A stretch of DNA of 13,115 nucleotides from an uncultured Succinivibrio sp. (GTDB lineage Bacteria; Pseudomonadota; Gammaproteobacteria; Enterobacterales; Succinivibrionaceae). Location: assembly GCA_900767695.1 (NCBI GenBank), contig CAAGAC010000100.1, forward strand, positions 1 to 13,115. Reading direction: 5' to 3'. The notes under the pieces are model-generated. The model searched no databases. It worked only from the letters and a program-made list of their open reading frames with translations, and was not told the DNA's origin. How positions within the stretch are numbered: the first letter of the stretch is position 1; each line of letters opens with the position of its first letter. This document shows, one piece after another, positions 1-7,333 of the stretch. The position numbers were made by a program, and so were the translations under genes.

Positions 1-130
1 AACGAAAACAATCAGGCGGAAAAGCTACGGATTGTCTGATGACGAATACTTCTTATTAAAGGTGGTCGACTCGTCACGCAAGGGTGACTGGATGGACCAG
101 TCCCACAAGATTTAGGACAGACCCAATTTA
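1..130 (+). mobile_element. Right-hand end of an ISL3-like insertion sequence (left part outside window)
   Basis: The first ~115 bases encode the tail of an ISL3-type transposase, so the left edge of the window lies inside an insertion sequence whose body extends further left. The element must end between the transposase stop at 113-115 and the converging ketopantoate-reductase-family stop at 137-139. The exact terminus and any target duplication cannot be fixed without the other end. The insertion therefore lies directly downstream of the neighbouring gene without visibly cutting it. Confidence 0.55.
2..115 (+). CDS. ISL3-family transposase, C-terminal fragment (partial at window edge)
   Basis: An open frame enters from the left edge and encodes 37 residues before a TAG stop at 113-115. 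It includes the stretch TKTIRRKSYGLSDDEYFLLK. This resembles the end of ISL3-family DDE transposases (IS204/IS1001/IS1165 group), where a basic 'IKxxKRxxYGfrdxeyFxL+' segment follows the last catalytic Glu. The catalytic DDE residues would lie outside the window, so I cannot say whether the transposase is intact. A short tail (DSSRKGDWMDQSHKI) follows the conserved part. The family assignment rests on this short motif alone. Confidence 0.6.
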   Translation, partial: TKTIRRKSYGLSDDEYFLLKVVDSSRKGDWMDQSHKI

Positions 131-136
131 ATAGAC

Positions 137-1057
137 TTATTCCTTAATTCCTCTTGCGCACAGCACCTCTGCTGCCTTCTCGTACATCGTCACTCTGACG
201 CCCAGTTGCTTGCCCAGCCTCACCACTTCAAAGATCTGCCCTCCGGCCTCGGACTTGCGGCCTGCCATGATGTCCTTCTGCATCGAGGTTGTCATGGTGG
301 GCTTGAGGCTGTCTAAGATCCCGAGGTTGCGCGCGACCAGATCCTCCTTGAAGACGATCCCCTGCGCCCTGCCTATGGCCTCGACCTCGCGCACGAGTTC
401 CTTGAAGCACTCGCGCTCAGGCCCCTCGTGCTGCATCGGCCCTATGGGGATGCCGTAGATCACGCCGCAGGCTCCCTGGGGCGAGACGTAGGAGAACTTC
501 ACGAGCGCGTCGCGCCTGATGTCGTCGGAGAGATCGGCGTTGATGCCGCACTCCTTGAGATCCGCGCTGATGTCCCTGAGCACGGGGCGGAACTCTGACT
601 TCTCCCTCACCCCGAAGACTATGCGCATCTGCGGCCCCGACATCAGGATCACCCCGGGCTCCCTGAGCTCGGAGGCGATGTAGATGCAGCCGTCGGTGAC
701 GAGCACGCCTGGGAGATCCTTCTGCATCCTCCCGCCGGTGCCGTATATGTTGAGGATGGGGATGACCACCGTGGAAGGGCCGCAGACGCGCCTTAGAAAC
801 GGGATGCAGGAGTCGATGGAGTAGCCCTTGACGCACACGAGCACGACGTCGGGAGTGTCCTGGTACTCGTCCATCGCGCAGCACTTCACAGGCTTTACAG
901 TGAACTCGTCCTCAAGCCTTATGACCCGGATGCCGCTCCTCCTCATCGCCTCAAGCTTCCGCCCGCGGGCGATCAGGGTGACGTCCCTGCCCTTGCGCGC
1001 AAGATAGGCGCCAAGCGCGCCGCCGGTTCCGCCGCTTCCAACCACGAGGTACTTCAT
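137..1057 (-). CDS. Ketopantoate reductase family protein (PanE/ApbA-like)
   Basis: Encodes a 306-residue NADP-dependent oxidoreductase of the 2-dehydropantoate 2-reductase family, a normal length for the group. Canonical members reduce ketopantoate to pantoate for pantothenate and CoA synthesis in the cytoplasm. The N-terminal Rossmann fold opens with GSGGTGGALG at residues 7-16. Lys77 (VCVKGY) and Asn103 follow. The C-terminal helical domain has Lys187, the likely catalytic lysine, then Ser258 and Glu270 in the usual SMQKD...KSE arrangement. I chose the ATG at 1055-1057 because the Rossmann motif starts there and a GGAG Shine-Dalgarno lies 5 bases upstream; the frame stays open to 1228 but that extension is not family-like. 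Oddity: the two Asn residues normally four and eight positions after the catalytic lysine (KLxxNxxxN) read Val191 and Gly195. The true substrate may therefore differ from ketopantoate, and I withhold the symbol panE. Confidence 0.85.
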   Translation of the reverse strand: MKYLVVGSGGTGGALGAYLARKGRDVTLIARGRKLEAMRRSGIRVIRLEDEFTVKPVKCCAMDEYQDTPDVVLVCVKGYSIDSCIPFLRRVCGPSTVVIPILNIYGTGGRMQKDLPGVLVTDGCIYIASELREPGVILMSGPQMRIVFGVREKSEFRPVLRDISADLKECGINADLSDDIRRDALVKFSYVSPQGACGVIYGIPIGPMQHEGPERECFKELVREVEAIGRAQGIVFKEDLVARNLGILDSLKPTMTTSMQKDIMAGRKSEAGGQIFEVVRLGKQLGVRVTMYEKAAEVLCARGIKE

Positions 1058-1062
1058 CGGAT

Positions 1063-1084
1063 CTCCAAAGGAGGCCTTGCCTCC
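1063..1084 (-). promoter_or_regulatory. Shine-Dalgarno of the ketopantoate reductase gene with competing hairpins
   Basis: The Shine-Dalgarno GGAG (plus-strand CTCC, 1063-1066) is followed, moving upstream on the transcript, by a complementary CTCC (plus-strand 1070-1073). That segment can instead pair with a further upstream GGAGGC, giving a perfect 6-bp stem with a 3-base loop (plus-strand 1070-1075 with 1079-1084). The 4-bp SD-masking pairing and the 6-bp pairing exclude each other. The stems are short, so a regulatory role is only a suggestion. Confidence 0.35.
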
Positions 1085-1186
1085 GTATGCATCAATGCTC
1101 CAAGGCCATTCTGGAACTCTTTTGGGCGCTTGTGCAAGGCCGCGCCGCCGCGGGGCACGCCAGTGGGTTCCATTCCATGGCGCCTT

Positions 1187-1226
1187 CAAAATCAAAAGGG
1201 CGGCAGCCGCGAGGCCCCGCCCTTTC
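1187..1226 (-). terminator. Rho-independent terminator of sucCD
   Basis: A perfect 9-bp stem (plus-strand AAAGGGCGG at 1195-1203 and CCGCCCTTT at 1217-1225) lies just after the sucD stop. On the minus strand the stem is followed by TTTTGATTTT. The position directly behind sucD and ahead of the ketopantoate reductase gene suggests that the latter has its own promoter. Confidence 0.75.
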
Positions 1227-1241
1227 AAAGGTAGTATTTGC

Positions 1242-2117
1242 TTACTTCCAGCCGGTGGCCTTCTTGATGCCGTCGGCGATGTCGGCTGCCGTGTCGACCA
1301 CGGTTACGCCGCACTCCTCGAGCACCTTGCGCTTCTCGGCAGCAGTCGAGCCGCCGCCCGAGATGATCGCGCCGGCATGTCCCATGCGCTGCCCGGCAGG
1401 AGCCGAGGCGCCCGCGATGTAGGAGACGACCGGCTTGTCCATGTGATCGCGGATGTAGCGCGCGGCGTCCTGCTCGGCGGTGCCGCCGATCTCGCCGACC
1501 ATCACCACGGCCTCGGTCTCGGGATCCTCCTCAAAGCGCCTGAGCATGTCCACGAAGGTCGAGCCCTGCACCGGATCGCCGCCGATGCCTACGCAGGTGG
1601 ACTGGCCGAAGCCCGCGTCGGTGGTCTCCCTGACCGCCTCGTAGGTGAGGGTGCCAGAGCGCGAGACGATGCCGACCTTGCCCTTTAAGAAGATCTCCTG
1701 GGGCATGATGCCTATCTTGCACTCGTCAGGGGTGAGGATGCCCGGGCAGTTGGGGCCGATGAGCACGCTCTGGGACTGACGCAGCCGCGCCTTGACCTTG
1801 AGCATGTCGATGACCGGTATGCCCTCGGTGATGCAGACGATGAGCGGGATTTTCGCGGCGATGGCCTCGAGGATCGAGTCTGCTGCAAATGGAGGGGGAA
1901 CCATGATCATGGTGGCGTTGGCGCCGGTCTGCGCCACGGCCTCGGAGACGGTGTTGAACACCGGCACGCCCAGGTGGGTCATGCCGCCCTTGCCCGGGGT
2001 GACGCCGCCGACGACCTTGGTACCGTAGTCCAGCATCTGCTCGCAGTGGGCTGTGCCCTGGGAGCCGGTGATGCCCTGGCAGATCACGCGGGTGCTGCTG
2101 TTAACAAGAATGCTCAT
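1242..2117 (-). CDS. sucD: Succinyl-CoA synthetase (ADP-forming) subunit alpha
   Basis: Encodes a 291-residue protein matching the succinate-CoA ligase alpha subunit, which pairs with SucC. It interconverts succinyl-CoA plus ADP (or GDP) and phosphate with succinate, CoA and ATP (or GTP), in the TCA cycle or in fermentative succinate metabolism. The N-terminal CoA-binding domain shows GITGSQGTAH (residues 15-24) and PGKGG (41-45). The ligase domain carries SRSGTLTYEA, GIGGDPVQGSTF and EIGGTAEQDAA. The active-site phosphohistidine is His247 in GHAGAI, matching His246 of the E. coli enzyme. The ATG start has a strong AGGAGG Shine-Dalgarno. It begins 10 bases after the sucC stop, so the two are one transcription unit. 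Nothing is missing from the catalytic core. Confidence 0.97.
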   Translation of the reverse strand: MSILVNSSTRVICQGITGSQGTAHCEQMLDYGTKVVGGVTPGKGGMTHLGVPVFNTVSEAVAQTGANATMIMVPPPFAADSILEAIAAKIPLIVCITEGIPVIDMLKVKARLRQSQSVLIGPNCPGILTPDECKIGIMPQEIFLKGKVGIVSRSGTLTYEAVRETTDAGFGQSTCVGIGGDPVQGSTFVDMLRRFEEDPETEAVVMVGEIGGTAEQDAARYIRDHMDKPVVSYIAGASAPAGQRMGHAGAIISGGGSTAAEKRKVLEECGVTVVDTAADIADGIKKATGWK

Positions 2118-2127
2118 TTTCGCCTCC

Positions 2128-3297
2128 TCAAGAGTGTGCCGCAGCCGTCTTGACGGCCAGCGCGGCCGCCTGCCTAAGATCCCTTGCCGGGACGATGTTG
2201 AGGCCGCAGTCGGTCAGGATCTCCTGGCCCTGCCTGGCGTGGTTGCCCTCAAGCCTCACCACCACCGGCACCTTGGTCCTGATCTCCTCGACAGCTCCCT
2301 TGATGCCCTCGGCGATCATGTCGCAGCGGACGATGCCGCCGAAGATGTTGACCATGATGCAGCGCACGTTGGGATCCTCCAATATGACCTTGAAGGCCTC
2401 CTTGACGCGGTCCTTGGTCGCGGTGCCGCCAACGTCGAGGAAGTTCGCTGGCGTGCCGCCCATGTTCTTGATGATGTCCATCGTGCCCATGGCAAGTCCG
2501 GCGCCGTTGACGAGGCAGCCGATGGTGCCCTCGAGCGGCACGTAGGAGAAGCCTGCGGCCACGGCGGTCGCCACGCGCGGATCCTCCTGGGTCGGATCGT
2601 CCATCTCGGCAAGATCCGGATGGCGGTAGAGCGCGTAGGAGTCGACGTTGATCTTCGCGTCGAGGCACTGGAGAGCGCCCTCCTCGGTGACGACGAGCGG
2701 GTTTATCTCGACCAGCGAGAGATCGTTGTCTAGGAACATCCTCACGATGCCGGTGTAGATCCTGGCAAAGGCGTTTATCTGCTTGCCCTCAAGGCCGAGG
2801 CGGTAGGCAAGCTCGCGGCCCTGGAAGGCCTCGGGGCCGACCAGGAGATCGATCTCCTCGCGGAAGATCTTCTCGGGAGACTCCTTTGCAACCTCCTCGA
2901 TGCTCATGCCGCCGCAGGGGGAGGCGAGCACCACGAGGGCGGCCTTGGCGCGGTCGATGGCGCAGGAGACGTAGATCTCCTTCCTAACCTTCACGGCGCG
3001 CTCGATGAGGATCTTGTTGACGGGCTTGCCGTGCGGGCCGCTCTGGCGGGTCACGAGCCTGCGCCCGAGCCACTTGGCGGCGAAGGCCTCGGCCTCGGCC
3101 GGGGTCTGCACCACCTTGACGCCGCCTGCCTTGCCGCGGGCGCCGCTGTGAACCTGGCACTTGACGGCGAAGGGGCCTGGGGCGAGATCGTAGGCCGCCC
3201 TGCCGATCCCGGTGGCCTTGGTGCTCACCTCGTAATCCCCTACAGGGAGGCCGTACTTCTTGAAGATTTCCTTGGCCTGGTATTCATGCAAGTTCAT
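2128..3297 (-). CDS. sucC: Succinyl-CoA synthetase subunit beta
   Basis: Encodes a 389-residue protein (E. coli SucC has 388) that supplies the nucleotide-binding ATP-grasp half of succinate-CoA ligase. The start MNLHEYQAKEIFKKYGLPV is diagnostic. The glycine-rich nucleotide loop reads QVHSGARGKAGG (residues 49-60). The Mg-nucleotide residues are seen in VEINPLVV (Glu197, Asn199) and LDAK (Asp213). The C-terminal CoA-ligase domain has VNGAGLAMGTMD, FLDVGGTA and NIFGGIVRCD, the region that contacts the alpha-subunit phosphohistidine. It is the first gene of the sucCD pair. Its ATG has only a weak GGAC-type ribosome site, unlike sucD. The E1/E2 genes of 2-oxoglutarate dehydrogenase are not next to it here, so the role could be oxidative or fermentative. 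Confidence 0.97.
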   Translation of the reverse strand: MNLHEYQAKEIFKKYGLPVGDYEVSTKATGIGRAAYDLAPGPFAVKCQVHSGARGKAGGVKVVQTPAEAEAFAAKWLGRRLVTRQSGPHGKPVNKILIERAVKVRKEIYVSCAIDRAKAALVVLASPCGGMSIEEVAKESPEKIFREEIDLLVGPEAFQGRELAYRLGLEGKQINAFARIYTGIVRMFLDNDLSLVEINPLVVTEEGALQCLDAKINVDSYALYRHPDLAEMDDPTQEDPRVATAVAAGFSYVPLEGTIGCLVNGAGLAMGTMDIIKNMGGTPANFLDVGGTATKDRVKEAFKVILEDPNVRCIMVNIFGGIVRCDMIAEGIKGAVEEIRTKVPVVVRLEGNHARQGQEILTDCGLNIVPARDLRQAAALAVKTAAAHS

Positions 3298-3687
3298 TTG
3301 TATCTGTCCGTTTCAAAATTTGTCACCATTTAAGAGCAAACGCGCTCCGCAATCAAGCTGTCAAAGCTTATTTATGCCCTAATACAGTGCATCATCCTGA
3401 TGCAAATATTTTACACTCTTTGGCAATCAATTGCATTTGAAAGGAAACTTTCGTCAGCAGACACGCTTTTCCATTTTGCAAAGAATTTTTATGATCTGAC
3501 ATTTTAGATATTAAAACCTCAAAATTCGGATCATATTGGTGCAAATACGCGTTTGATCGCCTCCAGTCTGCCCTGTCCTGCCGCCCTCCTCTTGAGTCCT
3601 CATTCGCCACCGCCACCCCGTTTTCGCGGGGCGAGGATTTTGCAGACAGGCTACGATGCCCTGTCTTACGCATAAGGAGGGATCAAG
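3298..3687. other. AT-rich divergent intergenic region between sucC and the MOBH-like gene
   Basis: This 390-base stretch separates the divergent sucC and MOBH-like genes. It is clearly richer in A+T than its surroundings, especially 3300-3540. It should hold the promoters of both. A minus-strand TTGACA lies at 3359-3364, but I found no good -10 at 16-18 bases. A minus-strand pair TTTGCA/TATTAG with a 16-base spacer near 3380-3407 is another weak option for sucCD. A perfect dyad lies at 3388-3404. A small CCCCG/CGGGG hairpin with loop TTTTCG lies near 3616-3631. A 93-codon minus-strand frame crosses the region (3392-3673), but its composition does not look coding. I recognise no riboswitch. 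Confidence 0.5.
3388..3404. promoter_or_regulatory. Perfect 17-bp dyad, possible operator of sucCD
   Basis: The sequence TGCATCATCCTGATGCA has 7-bp arms and a 3-base centre. It lies about 90 bases upstream of the sucC start inside AT-rich DNA and overlaps a weak minus-strand promoter candidate. Size and symmetry suit a dimeric regulator. I do not match it to a named regulator; it does not fit the FNR (TTGAT-N4-ATCAA) or CRP consensus. Confidence 0.35.
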
Positions 3688-5214
3688 ATGGGACTGCTGA
3701 GCCGTCTCATGGGCGCAAGGCCCAGGCATGAGATGATTATCAGGAAGGAGCCGCGGGAGGGCCCGGTTTTCGCAGTGGGGCCTGCTGGCGATCACGTCTT
3801 CGACTACGTGGACGGCAGGACCCTGCTCACGCGCTACAGCGCCCTCATAGGCAGACTGCGCTTTGCGCTCGACGCCCCACGCCCCGTATGGGAGGAGGCG
3901 GTCATGCCGCTCGTCTCCTCGCTTGCGCATACCATCTCCTCGCTTCCTGCCTCCGAGGCGGTGCACGATCCCGACGCCGGAGGACTCTTCCGGCACTCGC
4001 TTCTGACCGCGCTCAACGCCATGGAGGGCATGGACTCTGGCAGCGCTCCCGACGCCTTCCGTCCAAGGCTCTGCGCGCTGATGCTCGCGCTCATGCATGA
4101 TCTGGGAAAGCCCATCTCCGACTACGAGGTGCGAAGCCGCGACGGCAGGCTCTGGGATCCGCTGAGGGAGCGCCTAGACGACTTCATGGAGGGAGATCCC
4201 GAGCAGCAGATCCTCGTGCGCTTCAACAAGGGCAGGCGCCGCAGCCACGCGAGTCTGCGCTGCTGCATGGCGCTGCTGTTCTTTAGGGACTGCCTGGGCG
4301 CGCTCTCCCATACCCGCCCCTTCTGCGAGCCCGAGGAGCTATTCGATCCTGAAAGCCCGCTTGCCGCCATCGTGCGCGAGGCCGACAGCTACTCGGCCTA
4401 CTCCCAGCAGTCGCGCGGAAGCTCGATTGCCTCGCTGCCTGACTACCTGAGGGCCGATCTGGCCTCGCGCGCGATGAATGGCAGCCTCGTCTTCAACACG
4501 CCAGATGCAGAGGTCTTCATCGGGGATGCCGGAGTGCTGCTCCAGGGCGGAGGCTCGGAGATAGTGAGGCTCAGGGGCATAGTCCGCAACCTGAGCCTCA
4601 TGCAGGAGGGATCGGACTTCGAGGCGCCCTGCGCCAACCCGCTGCTCGTGACCTCGGGCTTCTACGAGCTCAAGGGCCCGCGGCGCTTCCTCTCCTGGCA
4701 CCGGGTCGATCTTGAGGACGAAACGGTCTATGTGAAGGGCGCGATGGTGAGGATGTCCATTCCCGATGAGGTGCCGCGCGCCAACATCATCGATCGCGGG
4801 ATGCGCCCTCCCGAGCTTGACGAGGTGATCAGGCAGAAGGGATCCTCAAGCAGGGGCGATCTCTGCCGCGTGAGGTTCAAGGAGCGCGTGCCCGTGAGCG
4901 GAGCCTTCGGCATGGAGCTGATGCTCGAGGGATCGCTGCGCTACGACAGTCATGAGTCGGCGCCGCTGGACGCGCTCGAGGAGAAGTACCAAGGAAAAGG
5001 CGGTGGCTCGAAAGACGCCGGGAACGCGGGGAAAGACTCAGGCGCCGCCCTAGGCAGCGATGCCGTCCCGGCATCAGGCGAGGATGGCGCGAGGGACGGG
5101 GCGCTCTCCTTCTCTCAGGAAGGCGCGCTCACCTCAAGCGCGGTGATGCGCGCCGCCAGGACCCGCGAGGGCCTCAGGGCCTTGGCCGCCGAGCTATTGC
5201 GCTCGCGCAGGTGA
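3688..5214 (+). CDS. MOBH/TraI_2-type HD-domain protein (relaxase-like, orphan)
   Basis: Encodes a 508-residue protein resembling MOBH-class relaxases, which nick the transfer origin of integrative and conjugative elements. The N-terminal TraI_2-like region (about 45-240) has SSLPASEAVHDPDAGGLFRH at residues 84-103. It continues with LMHDLGKPISDYEV, where His137-Asp138 form the HD pair, then His187 (SHASL) and Asp233 (READSY). The HD-type metal ligands His103, His137, Asp138, His187 and Asp233 therefore look intact. The HHH run usual after PASE is reduced to one His (His93). Residues about 255-345 (NGSLVFNTPDAEVFI...GVLL) resemble the TraI_2_C domain. A low-complexity Gly/Ser/Asp linker (435-475) and a helical tail follow. 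ATG and an ideal AAGGAGG ribosome site define the start. It is the only plus-strand gene here and has no conjugation gene nearby. It could be a domesticated relaxase or an HD phosphohydrolase of unknown substrate. Confidence 0.75.
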   Translation: MGLLSRLMGARPRHEMIIRKEPREGPVFAVGPAGDHVFDYVDGRTLLTRYSALIGRLRFALDAPRPVWEEAVMPLVSSLAHTISSLPASEAVHDPDAGGLFRHSLLTALNAMEGMDSGSAPDAFRPRLCALMLALMHDLGKPISDYEVRSRDGRLWDPLRERLDDFMEGDPEQQILVRFNKGRRRSHASLRCCMALLFFRDCLGALSHTRPFCEPEELFDPESPLAAIVREADSYSAYSQQSRGSSIASLPDYLRADLASRAMNGSLVFNTPDAEVFIGDAGVLLQGGGSEIVRLRGIVRNLSLMQEGSDFEAPCANPLLVTSGFYELKGPRRFLSWHRVDLEDETVYVKGAMVRMSIPDEVPRANIIDRGMRPPELDEVIRQKGSSSRGDLCRVRFKERVPVSGAFGMELMLEGSLRYDSHESAPLDALEEKYQGKGGGSKDAGNAGKDSGAALGSDAVPASGEDGARDGALSFSQEGALTSSAVMRAARTREGLRALAAELLRSRR

Positions 5215-5282
5215 GATGCTCATTGCCGAGCGCATCCATTTCCTCTTCTGCATTTGCGGCCCTTCGCCAATCCTATGATCGC

Positions 5283-5308
5283 AAAAAGCCCGGCGCTGGG
5301 CCGGGCTT
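5283..5308 (-). terminator. Rho-independent terminator of ppiD
   Basis: A perfect 9-bp stem (plus-strand AAGCCCGGC at 5286-5294 and GCCGGGCTT at 5300-5308, loop 5295-5299) is followed on the minus strand by TTTTTGC. It lies 26 bases past the ppiD stop. Read on the plus strand the stem would also block transcripts from the converging MOBH-like gene, but no U-tract follows in that direction. Confidence 0.85.
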
Positions 5309-5333
5309 CGTTCAAGCGGATTTTATGTGATGC

Positions 5334-7259
5334 CTACTTGGCGTCGCCGGAGTCCTGCTTGATGACCATGTTGATGGCATCGTCGTTGTACTTGATCTCA
5401 AGCAGCTCGCGTGCGCCCTTGAAGAGCATCTCCTCGGCGCGGGAGGCGGCGTACTGCTGGAACTGGGAGCTGATGAAGGAGGTGTAGGCCTTCTCCTGCT
5501 CCTGGCTGCCCTCGCCGATGGCCTTCAGGACCGCGAGGCTCTCGACCTTGCCGTTGCGGGCGACCAGGGTCGCCTTGCCCGGATTGGCCGGCATCGCGAA
5601 GACCCTGGCGGTGAACTCAGGATCGGCGTCGCGGGAGCCGCGCGAGAGCTCGACGCCCTGCTTTGCGGTCACGAACTGCGGGGCGGCGGCGGAAGGATCG
5701 CCTGCAAGGGCCTTGGCGTAGCCCTCGAGGATCCTGCGGGCCTCCTCGGATGCCTTGGCGTCATAGGCGGCGGCAGAGGCCTTGTCCTTGACCTTGTCAA
5801 AGTCCATGAGCTTGGCGCCGTTGTAGGAGTTGACGTTGATGACCGCGGCCGCGCTGTCGCCAAGCGAGATCGCCGGCGAGTTGACGTTCGAGGTGCGGTT
5901 CTCCTCCTTGAAGGCGGCCTTCTGCATCTCCTCGGTGTTCAGCGGCCACTTGGCAGAAGTGTCGCCGTAGCGGAGCACGCCGGAGTCCTCGATCTTGAGG
6001 CCAAGGGCCTTGGCGGTGGCGTCAAGCGAGTCGGGGTTTTCAAAGGAGACGTCGGAGAGCTGGGAGAGCTTCTCGTCATACTGCTTGCGGGCAGCCTCGG
6101 CGATGGCCAGATTGCGGGCCTTCTCCTTAACGTCGGCAAATGCCGGGGTGTGGGCTGCGGCAACGCCGTCGAGCCTGATGAAGTGGGTGCCGTAGTCGTC
6201 GACAATGGGATCGGAGACATCGCCGGGCTTTGCAAGCTTGAAGAGCGCGTCATCGAGGTTCGCAGCGAGCTTGCCCTGGGTCACGCTGCCCATCGAGCCG
6301 CCGTCCTTGGCGGTGTTGGGATCGTCGGAGTACTCCTTTGCGACATCCGCAAACGCAGTGCCGGACTTGAGGGCCTCCTGGATCTTCTCAACCTTCTCCT
6401 TGGAGCCGTCGCCGTTCTTCACGAGGATGTGGGAGACCTCGCGCGACTCGGGAAGCTGGAACTCGTCCTGGTGCATGTTGTAGTAGTCCTCGGCCTCCTT
6501 GTGGGAGATCTTGACGGACTTGCTGATCCCGTCCACCGAGAGCACGACGTAGGTGAAGCGCACGTTGGCCGGATCCATGAACTCGTCGTGGTGGGCGTCG
6601 TAGTAGGCCCTGGCCTCCTCGTCTGAGACCTTCACGCTGTCCTTGAGGGCGGCCGGATCAAGCGAGTAGATGTCGGCAGTGCGGGTCTGCGCGAAGAGCT
6701 TGCCGAGCAGCTGCGACTCATAGGGCATCACCTGGGCGGTGAGAGCCACGGTGGGGTCGCGCACGGTGTCCGAGAGCATCCCGGTGCGGACCTGCTCCGC
6801 GTATGAGTCGGGCGAGGCGCCGATGTTGTGGACCGAGGCCAGGAAGAGATCGTTGTCGAACTTCCCGTCCTTCTGGAAGGCCGGAGTCCTGCGAATCTCG
6901 TCCTTCACCTCCTCGTCGCCGATGCGGATCCCCTGCTCCCAGGTCGCGGCGTTGAGCGAGGCGTTGTCGACCATCGACTCGAGCACCTGCATGTGCAGGC
7001 GCTTGACCGTGTCCTTGTCCTCGAGCATCTCGGAGGCCTTGGGGCCGTACGTGCGCATGATCTGCTGGGTCTGGCGGTTGTACTGCTCGGTCCACTGCGA
7101 GGAGGTGATCTTGAAGTCGCCAACCTTAACAGGATCTGTGTCGAGGCGCGGGATGAGGTAGTTGCCGACGCCGGCGAAAACGAATGAGAGGATGATGATC
7201 CAGAACAGGATCTTGAAGATCCTGCCGTGCGCGCCTTCGCGCAGAGTATCGCTTAGCAT
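5334..7259 (-). CDS. ppiD: Periplasmic folding chaperone / peptidyl-prolyl isomerase PpiD
   Basis: Encodes a 641-residue inner-membrane-anchored chaperone (E. coli PpiD has 623). The protein helps newly exported polypeptides fold as they leave the Sec translocon. A short cytoplasmic N-terminus (LREGAHGRIFKILFW) precedes one membrane helix at about 15-35. A SurA-N-like chaperone region follows to about residue 185. The parvulin domain spans about 273-366 (REVSHILVK ... FADVAKEYSDDP ... GGSMGSVTQGKL ... DYGTHFIRLD). A long helical C-terminal chaperone region ends at 641. PpiD parvulin domains often have little isomerase activity, so the chaperone role is the safer call. The start is the ATG at 7257-7259, which has only a weak GGAA ribosome site. 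The gene ends in TAG at normal family length, evidence that UAG is a real stop in this genome. It is not adjacent to the HU gene as in E. coli, though both occur within 6 kb. Confidence 0.93.
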   Translation of the reverse strand: MLSDTLREGAHGRIFKILFWIIILSFVFAGVGNYLIPRLDTDPVKVGDFKITSSQWTEQYNRQTQQIMRTYGPKASEMLEDKDTVKRLHMQVLESMVDNASLNAATWEQGIRIGDEEVKDEIRRTPAFQKDGKFDNDLFLASVHNIGASPDSYAEQVRTGMLSDTVRDPTVALTAQVMPYESQLLGKLFAQTRTADIYSLDPAALKDSVKVSDEEARAYYDAHHDEFMDPANVRFTYVVLSVDGISKSVKISHKEAEDYYNMHQDEFQLPESREVSHILVKNGDGSKEKVEKIQEALKSGTAFADVAKEYSDDPNTAKDGGSMGSVTQGKLAANLDDALFKLAKPGDVSDPIVDDYGTHFIRLDGVAAAHTPAFADVKEKARNLAIAEAARKQYDEKLSQLSDVSFENPDSLDATAKALGLKIEDSGVLRYGDTSAKWPLNTEEMQKAAFKEENRTSNVNSPAISLGDSAAAVINVNSYNGAKLMDFDKVKDKASAAAYDAKASEEARRILEGYAKALAGDPSAAAPQFVTAKQGVELSRGSRDADPEFTARVFAMPANPGKATLVARNGKVESLAVLKAIGEGSQEQEKAYTSFISSQFQQYAASRAEEMLFKGARELLEIKYNDDAINMVIKQDSGDAK

Positions 7260-7333
7260 AGTTGTTCCATTCCGTAGCGGCCAAAGCGCCGCACCTGGCG
7301 CCAGGGGAGGCCCTTGGCGCTAAAACACGGGAT

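Noticed and set aside
94..118. Resemblance of the left-edge sequence to the IS3-like repeat at the right edge, suggesting one composite element spanning the window
   Set aside because: The left sequence is part of an ISL3-like coding end. The two repeats would be in direct orientation with unrelated transposases, and the genes between include core functions.
1077..1688. A 203-codon plus-strand frame across the ketopantoate reductase leader and sucD
   Set aside because: It lies opposite the certain sucD gene, is Ala/Arg/Gly-rich as GC-rich antisense frames are, and has no ribosome site or recognisable motif.
2053..2733. A 226-codon plus-strand frame opposite sucC
   Set aside because: Antisense shadow of a conserved gene; its His/Val/Asp/Ala-rich composition is explained by the sucC codons.
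3392..3673. A 93-codon minus-strand frame in the AT-rich intergenic region, possibly a small gene upstream of sucC
   Set aside because: The translation has no recognisable domain, starts without a ribosome site, and its composition shifts along its length with the local base content.
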